The position numbers and the translations under genes are program-made. The notes under the pieces were generated by a model, which was not told the DNA's origin, did no database searches, and saw only the letters and a list, made by a program, of their open reading frames with translations. Shown piece by piece: positions 5,967 through 11,610 of a stretch of 13,151 bases of DNA. Position 1 is the first letter of the stretch; the number at the start of each line of letters is the position of its first letter. This DNA is from Kiloniellales bacterium (GTDB taxonomy: Bacteria > Pseudomonadota > Alphaproteobacteria > Kiloniellales > JAKSDN01). The stretch is from positions 1 through 13,151 of the forward strand of contig JAKSDN010000088.1 of assembly GCA_022360075.1 (NCBI GenBank), written 5' to 3'.

Positions 5967-7187
5967 ATGCCCACCTACCGATACAAGGCCGTCGCCGCCT
6001 CCGGCGAGCTGCTCGAGGCGGAGATCGAGGAGCCGAGCCGGGCCGCCGTCATCGAGCGGCTGAACGGCCAGGGCCATCTGCCGATCCGCGTCGAGGAGAC
6101 CGCGCAGGACTCGCTCAGCGGCTGGCTGCACAAGGACCTATTCGGCACGCGTGGCGCTTCGCGGCGCCAGCTCACGCTGGTCACCCGCGAGCTGGCGACC
6201 CTGCTGCAGGCCGGCCTCGCCCTGGACCGTTCCTTGGAGATCGTCATCGGTCTGACCGGCAACCAGCGCGTCAAAGACCTCCTGCGAGGCATCCTCGAGC
6301 GGCTGCGCGGCGGCAGCTCGCTCGCCGATGCGATGGCGGCCGAAGGTGGCGGCTTTCCGCCCTACACCGTCAGCATGGTCCAGGCCGGCGAGGCCGGCGG
6401 CTCGCTCGACGTGGTGCTGGCGCGCGTCGCCGATCACATGGAGCGCACGCAGAGGGTCATGGAGGAGCTGAAGTCCGCCATGATCTACCCCTCGATCCTG
6501 GTGGCGACGGTAGCGGTCTCCATCGTCGTCCTGCTGAGCTACGTCATCCCGCAGTTCGAGCCGCTCTTCGCCGATGCCGGCGAGGCTTTGCCGCTCGCCA
6601 CACGGATCGTCATCGGCGCCGCGGCGGCGATCGAGCGCTTCTGGTGGTTGGCTGTCCTCGTCCTGCTCGCCGGCTGGCTCCTGCTGCGCTTCCAGCTTCG
6701 CAAGCCTGCCTTCCGGGTGCGCTGGGACGGCTGGCTGCTGCGCGTGCCGCGCCTGGGCCCGCTCCTGGTCATGATCGACGTCGCGCGCCTGGCCCGAACG
6801 CTGGGGACCCTGCTCGCCAATGGCGTCGCAATGCCGACGGCGATCTCGGTCGCCAAGGGCACCCTGAGGAACGCCGCCATGACCGCGGCCATCGGCGAGG
6901 TGGAAGCTGCCGTCAAGGAGGGGCGCGGCTTGTCACAGCCGTTGACCGAAACGGGCCTGCTGCCGGAGCTGGCAACCACGCTGATCGGCATCGGCGAGCA
7001 AGCCGCCAATCTCGACGCGATGCTGATCCGGCTCGGCGACATCTACGAGGAAGAGACGCAGCGCGCGATCCAACGCCTGATGGCGGTGCTGGTTCCGGCT
7101 CTCACCATCGGGCTCGGCCTGCTCATCGCGGCTATCATCGCCTCGATCCTTGTGGCTATCTTGAGCGTCAACGAGCTCGCGTTCTGA
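5967..7187 (+). CDS. gspF: T2SS inner-membrane platform protein GspF
   Basis: A 406-residue polytopic protein at the centre of the T2SS inner-membrane platform. It contacts GspE and GspL and is thought to couple ATPase motion to pseudopilin insertion. The N-terminus MPTYRYKAVAASGELLEAEI is typical. Two homologous GspF domains are visible, each with the usual signature: RQLTLVTRELATLLQAGLAL then MVQAGEAGGSLDVVL (67-151), and DVARLARTLGTLLANGVAM then IGIGEQAANLDAML (271-353). Transmembrane helices are predicted near 172-195, 224-241 and 371-398. Length equals the family norm. ATG 5967 has only weak purine-rich sequence upstream (GAAAGCGGA), so translation may depend on coupling or on the upstream hairpin. 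It is followed after 13 bases by gspG. Confidence 0.95.
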   Translation: MPTYRYKAVAASGELLEAEIEEPSRAAVIERLNGQGHLPIRVEETAQDSLSGWLHKDLFGTRGASRRQLTLVTRELATLLQAGLALDRSLEIVIGLTGNQRVKDLLRGILERLRGGSSLADAMAAEGGGFPPYTVSMVQAGEAGGSLDVVLARVADHMERTQRVMEELKSAMIYPSILVATVAVSIVVLLSYVIPQFEPLFADAGEALPLATRIVIGAAAAIERFWWLAVLVLLAGWLLLRFQLRKPAFRVRWDGWLLRVPRLGPLLVMIDVARLARTLGTLLANGVAMPTAISVAKGTLRNAAMTAAIGEVEAAVKEGRGLSQPLTETGLLPELATTLIGIGEQAANLDAMLIRLGDIYEEETQRAIQRLMAVLVPALTIGLGLLIAAIIASILVAILSVNELAF

Positions 7188-7193
7188 GGAAGG
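7186..7193 (+). promoter_or_regulatory. Strong ribosome binding site of gspG
   Basis: GAGGAAGG stands seven bases before ATG 7201, overlapping the TGA of gspF. It is the best-placed Shine-Dalgarno in the T2SS block, which fits the need for more major pseudopilin than other components. Confidence 0.7.
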
Positions 7194-7200
7194 TCATCCG

Positions 7201-7665
7201 ATGAAGGATCCTGTGGATCGACGCCACGCGAGGACCCGGCCAAGGCGCCGGGCGCGCGCCGGAAGCGCCGGCTTCACGCTGCTGGAGCTGCTGATCGTCA
7301 TCATCATTCTGGGGCTGTTGGGCGCGCTGGCCGGGCCACAGCTCATCAAGTATCTGGGCAAGGCCAAGACCGACACGGCGAAGCTGCAGATCGACCAGAT
7401 CGAGGCGAGCCTGGACCTGTTCTTCCTCGACGCGGGCCGCTACCCGACGCAGCAGGAAGGCTTGCAGGCCCTGGTCGAGAGACCCGCCGGCGCCGAGCAA
7501 TGGAACGGCCCCTACCTGAAGAAGCGCGACACGATCGTCGATCCCTGGGGCAAGACCTTCGAATACAGCTTACCCGGCGAGCATGGTCCCTACGACATCT
7601 ACTCGCTCGGCTCCGACGGCGCGGAGGGCGGAGACGGTGAAGACCAGGACGTCACGAGCTGGTGA
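7201..7665 (+). CDS. gspG: T2SS major pseudopilin GspG
   Basis: A 154-residue precursor of the main pseudopilus subunit. A 24-residue leader unusually rich in Arg ends in Gly24 and is followed by FTLLELLIVIIILGLLGALA, the class III prepilin signature, with Glu29 at mature +5. The mature part has the GspG core: IDQIEASLDLFFLDAGRYPT, QEGLQALVERP, WNGPYLKKRDTIVDPWGKTF and YDIYSLGSDG. The C-terminal Asp/Glu-rich loop (138-150) corresponds to the calcium site of GspG. It would be processed by the prepilin peptidase encoded at 2141-2896. The C-terminal 29 bases overlap the gspH start. Confidence 0.96.
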   Translation: MKDPVDRRHARTRPRRRARAGSAGFTLLELLIVIIILGLLGALAGPQLIKYLGKAKTDTAKLQIDQIEASLDLFFLDAGRYPTQQEGLQALVERPAGAEQWNGPYLKKRDTIVDPWGKTFEYSLPGEHGPYDIYSLGSDGAEGGDGEDQDVTSW

Positions 7666-8122
7666 GCCAGTCCGATGCCGGGGCTTCACGCTGGTCGAGC
7701 TGCTGGTGGTGCTGGGCATCCTCGGCCTCGTGACGGCGATCGCGATGCCCTTTCTGACCGGCGGCGGGGCGCGGGCCGAGCTCGCGGCCGCGGCCAGGAG
7801 CTTGGCCTCGGACCTGCGCTTGGCGCGCAGCGAGGCGGTCGCCCGCAACCGGAGCCAGGCGGTCACGATCGACGCGGCCGGGCGGCGCTATCTCGGCTTC
7901 GATCGTTCGAGCCACGCGCTGCCCGCCGACAGCCAGCTCTCGCTCAGCTTGCCGGGACGCGACCGGGTCGACGAGACGTCCGGCCACATTCGCTTCTTCC
8001 CCGACGGAAGCTCGACCGGTGGGACCATCACGCTGGCCGACGACGGCCAGGCCTTGCGCGTCGAGGTCGAATGGCTCACGGGGCGGGTCTCGATCGAGCA
8101 GAGCCGGCATGAAGCCAAGTGA
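7637..8122 (+). CDS. gspH: T2SS minor pseudopilin GspH
   Basis: A 161-residue precursor. The frame opens earlier (ATG 7583), but GTG 7637 is preferred. It has GGAGGG at 7623-7628 (eight-base spacing) and gives a leader of 16 residues ending in Gly16, normal for the family. Cleavage before FTLVELLVVLGILGLVTAIA places Glu21 at mature +5. The region after the helix, RSLASDLRLARSEAVARNRSQAVTID, is typical of GspH/FimT proteins, as is the C-terminal HIRFFPDGSSTGGTITLADD. It overlaps gspG by 29 bases and gspI by 14, so translation of the three is probably coupled. In the T2SS, GspH is a minor pseudopilin associated with the GspI-J-K tip. Confidence 0.92.
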   Translation: MKTRTSRAGEPVRCRGFTLVELLVVLGILGLVTAIAMPFLTGGGARAELAAAARSLASDLRLARSEAVARNRSQAVTIDAAGRRYLGFDRSSHALPADSQLSLSLPGRDRVDETSGHIRFFPDGSSTGGTITLADDGQALRVEVEWLTGRVSIEQSRHEAK

Positions 8123-8501
8123 AGACGGCTTCACGTTGCTGGAGGTGCTGGTCGCTTTCGCAATTCTGGCACTGATCCTGGGCGTCGTCTTCCAGACCTA
8201 CTCGACCGGCTTCCGCAGCGCGGAGACGGCGTCCGACCACATGACGGCGACGCTCTTGGCGGAGTCGAAGCTCGCGAGCATCGGCGTCACGCAAAGCCTT
8301 GAAGAGGGCGAGGCGGTCGGCGACTTCGACGACGGCTATCACTGGCGAACCACGATCCGACCTTTTCGAGCGGAGGACGGCGAGGCCGACGGGCCGTTGC
8401 CGATCAGAGCCTACGAGATCACCGTGACCGTGGGCTGGGGCGACAGGGACGCGGGTCCCGCGGTCTCGCTCACGACGCTGCGCGTGGAGCCGAGCTTGTG
8501 A
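8109..8501 (+). CDS. gspI: T2SS minor pseudopilin GspI
   Basis: A 130-residue precursor. ATG 8109 gives the short leader MKPSEDG, cleaved before FTLLEVLVAFAILALILGVV, with Glu12 at mature +5. The frame is open upstream to 8019, but that would add 30 residues inside gspH with no leader character. The rest contains the GspI-like segment ATLLAESKLASIG and a C-terminal beta-rich part (YEITVTVGWGD, VSLTTLRVEPSL). Length is normal. GspI nucleates the pseudopilus tip with GspJ and, where present, GspK. The start overlaps the gspH stop by 14 bases and the stop overlaps the gspJ start by four (GTGA). Confidence 0.92.
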   Translation: MKPSEDGFTLLEVLVAFAILALILGVVFQTYSTGFRSAETASDHMTATLLAESKLASIGVTQSLEEGEAVGDFDDGYHWRTTIRPFRAEDGEADGPLPIRAYEITVTVGWGDRDAGPAVSLTTLRVEPSL

Positions 8502-9148
8502 CGACCGGCCGAAACGACAGCGACGTCCAAAACGCAGGTGGCTTCACGTTGCTCGAGCTCCTGATCGCCATGACCTTGCTGGGCCTGCTGATGGCGATGC
8601 TGTTCGGCGGCCTGCGCTTCGGTGCCGGCGTCTGGGCGCGCGGCGACGCCGAGCTCGAACAGCTCTCGCGCCTGCAAATCGTCCAGAACCTGATCCGCCG
8701 CCAGATCGGCGCCGCCTTGCCGCCGGTTCCGGGCGGCGAGACCGGGCCTTCCCGCTACGCCATGGAAGGCGGACCCGATGCCTTGACGCTCTTCGCCCCG
8801 GCGCCGCTCCACGCCGCCATCGGCGGGATCTACCGCATCGCCCTTCGCGCCGAGGACTGCCCGCCGGGCACCTGCCTGGTGATGGCTTGGCACCTGGACC
8901 AGGGTCAAAAAGAGCCGGCCGAGGCGCCGCGCGAGGAGCAGCAGGTCGTGCTCCTGGACGACATCGAAGGTCTGGCGTTCGACTATCTCGCCGAGCCGGC
9001 GGCCGTCGAGCCGACGCCGCCGTGGCAGGACATCTGGGACGAGCCGGAGCGCCTGCCGGCCCTGATCCGGCTTCACGTGACCTTCGATCCGCAGGACCGC
9101 CGGTCTTGGCCCGCTTTGCTGGTGGCACCGCTGGCCGGACGGCGCTAG
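8498..9148 (+). CDS. gspJ: T2SS minor pseudopilin GspJ
   Basis: A 216-residue precursor starting with GTG 8498, overlapping the gspI stop as GTGA. The 15-residue leader ends in Gly15, before FTLLELLIAMTLLGLLMAML, with Glu20 at mature +5. The globular domain has GspJ-like features: LQIVQNLIRRQIGAALPPV, the conserved VVLLDDIEGLAFDYL and the C-terminal ALIRLHVTF. Cys121 and Cys126 (CPPGTC) could form a disulfide after export. GspJ normally caps the pseudopilus with GspI and GspK; the next gene is not gspK, so the tip may differ or GspK may be encoded elsewhere. Confidence 0.92.
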   Translation: MTTGRNDSDVQNAGGFTLLELLIAMTLLGLLMAMLFGGLRFGAGVWARGDAELEQLSRLQIVQNLIRRQIGAALPPVPGGETGPSRYAMEGGPDALTLFAPAPLHAAIGGIYRIALRAEDCPPGTCLVMAWHLDQGQKEPAEAPREEQQVVLLDDIEGLAFDYLAEPAAVEPTPPWQDIWDEPERLPALIRLHVTFDPQDRRSWPALLVAPLAGRR

Positions 9149-9216
9149 CCGACTCAGCGCGGCGCCGCTACGCTAGAGTTTGTCGCCAGAAGCTCACGCC
9201 CGGAGGTCAAGGCTCC

Positions 9217-10299
9217 TTGCTGGCACGCGTTCGCACGGCGTTCGGCGGTTTCTTCGGATGGTGGTTCGGGGAGCTGGCCGCTTTGCTGCCCGGCGCCATG
9301 CGGCGTTCCGGGCGTCGCTCTCTGGTCTTCGACCTGGGCGGCCAGGAAGTGAGCGTGCACCGCTGCGAGCCGAAAGGCTCCCACGAGCTCGGCCGGGTGG
9401 CCGCGGCCGGCGATGCCGCGCTCGAGCAGCGGGCCCTTTCCAAACTGGTGCAGCGCTTCGACCTGAGGCGCGAGGCGGTCGTCCTGCGCATCGAGCCGGG
9501 CCGCGTGCTGCGCAAGCTGATCGAGCTGCCGCGCGCGGCCGAGGAGAACCTGCGCGAGGTGATCGGCTTCGCGATGGACCGGCAGACCCCCTTCAAGGCT
9601 GCCGAGGTCTACTTCGACTATCGCCTGACCGAGCGGCCGAAGGATGCGGAGACTCTCCAGGTCGAGCTCGCCGCCGTGCCCCGCCCTGTCGTCGACGCAG
9701 CGTTGGAACGGGCCCGCGCCTGGGGCTTGAGGCCCTTCGCGGTGGACATCCGCGAGGGCGAGCCGCCGGTCGCGCCGCGCTACAACTTCCTGCCCAAGGA
9801 AGAGCGGCCGCCGTCGCCCTGGCGCAGCGGTCCCCTGACCTGGCTGCTGACGATCTCGGTGGTGGCACTGCTCGTGGTCGCCGTCGCCATCCCCTTGGTG
9901 CGGCAAGCCGAACAGCGCGACCGGCTGGCGCAGCAGGTCGACGAGGCCCGCGACGCCTTCGAAGCGGCCCGGCGCTTGCGCGGCGAGATCGAGCGTCTGC
10001 GGCAGGAAAGCCGCTTCATCTTCGACTGGAAGCGCGAGAACGTGCCGTCGATCGTGGTGCTGAACGAGCTGACCCGCTTGCTGCCGGACGACACCTGGAT
10101 CTTTCAGCTGCGCCAGCGCGGCGCGGAGGTCCAGATCTACGGCCATTCGGCGGCGGCGTCGGGACTGATCGAGCGCATCGAGCAGTCGGGCCTGTTCTCG
10201 AACGCGGCCTTTCGCGCGCCCGTGACGCGCGACCAGCAGACCGACAGCGAGCGCTTCTTCCTCGCCTTCACGGTCGGGCCGGGCGAGGCCTCGCCGTGA
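9217..10299 (+). CDS. gspL: T2SS assembly protein GspL with PilN-like periplasmic domain
   Basis: A 360-residue bitopic inner-membrane protein that ties the GspE ATPase to the platform. Residues 34-180 form a cytoplasmic actin-like part (SLVFDLGGQEVSVHRCE; RVLRKLIELP; ENLREVIGFAMDRQTPF; VEVYFDYRL-like segment), as in GspL/PilM. A single transmembrane helix spans about 206-228. A charged heptad-like stretch (229-268) is probably coiled coil. Residues 280-355 (VPSIVVLNELTRLLPDDTWI through ERFFLAFTV) are PilN-like, the ferredoxin-like dimer domain. The start is TTG 9217, ten bases after GGAGG (9202-9206); the frame is open upstream into gspJ, but no better start exists, and ATG 9298 would lose the first 27 residues. 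It lies 68 bases after gspJ and overlaps gspM as GTGA. Confidence 0.9.
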   Translation: MLARVRTAFGGFFGWWFGELAALLPGAMRRSGRRSLVFDLGGQEVSVHRCEPKGSHELGRVAAAGDAALEQRALSKLVQRFDLRREAVVLRIEPGRVLRKLIELPRAAEENLREVIGFAMDRQTPFKAAEVYFDYRLTERPKDAETLQVELAAVPRPVVDAALERARAWGLRPFAVDIREGEPPVAPRYNFLPKEERPPSPWRSGPLTWLLTISVVALLVVAVAIPLVRQAEQRDRLAQQVDEARDAFEAARRLRGEIERLRQESRFIFDWKRENVPSIVVLNELTRLLPDDTWIFQLRQRGAEVQIYGHSAAASGLIERIEQSGLFSNAAFRAPVTRDQQTDSERFFLAFTVGPGEASP

Positions 10300-10880
10300 G
10301 CCGGCTGTCGCCCTTCCTGTCCCGGGCCCTGGCTCTGCTGCTGCTGGTCGCAGCCGTCACGGCCCTCTACGGCATCGTGGTTGGGCCGCTCCTCGACAAC
10401 TATGTGCGGAGCCGAAGCGACATCGAGGAATATCAGGCTCTGCTCGCGAGGCTGCACGTGGTCGGCGCGGCGGTGCCCGATCTCGAATCCGAAGTCTCGA
10501 GGCTGCGCAGCGACCGCTCGTCCGGCACCGGCTATCTCCCGTCCGGCAGCGATTCCCTGATCGCGGCCCGGCTTCAAGAGCGGGTCAAGCAGGTCGTCAC
10601 CCGTCACGGCGCAACCCTCAAAACGACGCAGACCCTGCCGGTCGTCGCCAAGGAAGCGCTGCGGCAGGTCGCCATCCGCGTCGAGATGACCGCCAACATC
10701 GAGGCGCTGAAGCGGATCCTCTTCACACTCGAGTCCGGCAGGCCCTATCTGCTCGCCGACAATCTGGACATCCGCACCGGGCGCAGCCCGCGACCGGACG
10801 ATTCGGCGGAGGCGGAGATTCCACTGACGGTACGCTTCGACGTACTCGGGTTCCTGCGCGCGGAGGGCCGGGAAAGTTGA
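10296..10880 (+). CDS. gspM: T2SS assembly protein GspM (short, GspM-b type)
   Basis: A 194-residue bitopic inner-membrane protein, partner of GspL. GTG 10296 overlaps the gspL stop (GTGA). A transmembrane helix lies at about 10-31 (ALALLLLVAAVTALYGIVVG), followed by a coiled-coil-like stretch (38-72) and a small ferredoxin-like periplasmic domain. The order DSLIAARLQERVKQVVTRHG, then VAIRVEMTANIEALKRILFTLESGRPYLLADNLDI, then the closing LTVRFDVLGFLR fits the T2SSM-b group rather than classical GspM. It overlaps the next gene by four bases (TTGA). Confidence 0.87.
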   Translation: MSRLSPFLSRALALLLLVAAVTALYGIVVGPLLDNYVRSRSDIEEYQALLARLHVVGAAVPDLESEVSRLRSDRSSGTGYLPSGSDSLIAARLQERVKQVVTRHGATLKTTQTLPVVAKEALRQVAIRVEMTANIEALKRILFTLESGRPYLLADNLDIRTGRSPRPDDSAEAEIPLTVRFDVLGFLRAEGRES

Positions 10881-11386
10881 TCGGCCGTTCCTCTCTGCTC
10901 GTTCACGGCACGCTGCTGCTGCTCTGCGCGGGGCTCGCCGGCGTGATCTATTGGGAGTTGGAGACCGGGTTCGGCATCCAGGGCGAGGCCGCGCCGGCGG
11001 CGTCGGTAGCGCAGGAAGAGAGTCCCGTGGGTCCGAACGAACGCTTCGCTCTGCCGAGCTTGGAGAGCTTCGCGCAGATCACGGCGCGGCCCCTGTTCCG
11101 GCCCTCCCGCCGGCCGGCGCAACAGGCGGCGACGCCGGAAGCGCCGAGCGGGCCGCCACCGTCGCTCGAACTCGCGCTGACCGGCGTGGTCACCTCGCTC
11201 GACGAGCGTGTCGCGCTGCTCCGCGTCCAACGCGATGCCAAGGTCGTGCGCACCCGCGAAGGCGAGGAGATCGACGGCTGGGTCGTGCAGGAGATCCTGC
11301 CGGACCGGGTTCTGCTGCAGCATGGCGCGACCACACAGGAGCTGCTGCTGCAGGCCGGTCAAGAGCGCTCCGCGAGCCCCGATTGA
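10877..11386 (+). CDS. Short GspC/GspN-like T2SS inner-membrane clamp protein
   Basis: A 169-residue bitopic protein starting with TTG 10877, overlapping the gspM stop (TTGA), with GGAGG at 10862-10866. A transmembrane helix spans about 7-26, followed by a Pro/Ala/Glu-rich periplasmic linker (35-95) interrupted by ITARPLFRPSRRP (68-80), a motif seen in GspC/GspN-like proteins. Residues 97-160 resemble the homology-region (HR) domain of GspC, which binds the N0 domain of GspD: LALTGVVTS, ALLRVQRDAKVVRTREGEEI, WVVQEILPDRVLLQHG, TQELLLQ. No PDZ or coiled-coil domain follows, so it is shorter than classical GspC (about 270-300 residues). Similar proteins are often labelled GspN. It is the last gene of the tight block; about 224 bases separate it from gspD. 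Confidence 0.78.
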   Translation: MIGRSSLLVHGTLLLLCAGLAGVIYWELETGFGIQGEAAPAASVAQEESPVGPNERFALPSLESFAQITARPLFRPSRRPAQQAATPEAPSGPPPSLELALTGVVTSLDERVALLRVQRDAKVVRTREGEEIDGWVVQEILPDRVLLQHGATTQELLLQAGQERSASPD

Positions 11387-11610
11387 CCTGGCGAGCGCAG
11401 TGCCGTTCCGCAAGATCCCGCTCGATTATTCATGAATTTCGGATGCTATTCCTGATCATTTCGGAGTAGCGACAGCTTTTTCATGGAAGTTTTCTTTGCT
11501 TGGCGTGGCATTGCGCCATGGACTATTATGATCTTCAAGGAAACGGGGCGCGCGACTCTCCCGATTCTACAACGTGACCATTCGTCCGATGGGACGCGGG
11601 GGCTCGAACC
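11387..11610 (+). promoter_or_regulatory. AT-rich leader region of gspD with a sigma70-like promoter
   Basis: A 224-base non-coding gap. About 11421-11545 is clearly more AT-rich than anything else in the window. The best promoter is TTGGCG (11500-11505), 18 bases, then TATTAT (11524-11529), matching four and five of six consensus bases. Within the spacer is a small dyad TGGC-attgc-GCCA (11506-11518), which could be an operator. A perfect ten-base palindrome ATTCATGAAT lies at 11428-11437. The leader from the predicted transcript start to ATG 11611 would be about 75 bases, with only GGGGG (11598-11602) as Shine-Dalgarno. No terminator hairpin with a T-run was seen after the GspC/N-like gene. 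Confidence 0.5.

Noticed and set aside
8887..9216. Extension of gspL upstream into gspJ
   Set aside because: The upstream translation is low-complexity Arg/Ala/Gly-rich and out of frame with gspJ; GGAGG at 9202-9206 supports TTG 9217.
9180..10295. Extension of gspM upstream through the whole of gspL
   Set aside because: gspL is clearly coding in another frame, and GTG 10296 in a GTGA overlap gives a normal-length GspM.
11501..11515. Possible sigma54 promoter (TGGCGTGGCATTGCG) before gspD
   Set aside because: The spacing between the GG and GC elements is nine bases instead of ten, and the -24 element departs from consensus; the sigma70-like pair beside it fits better.
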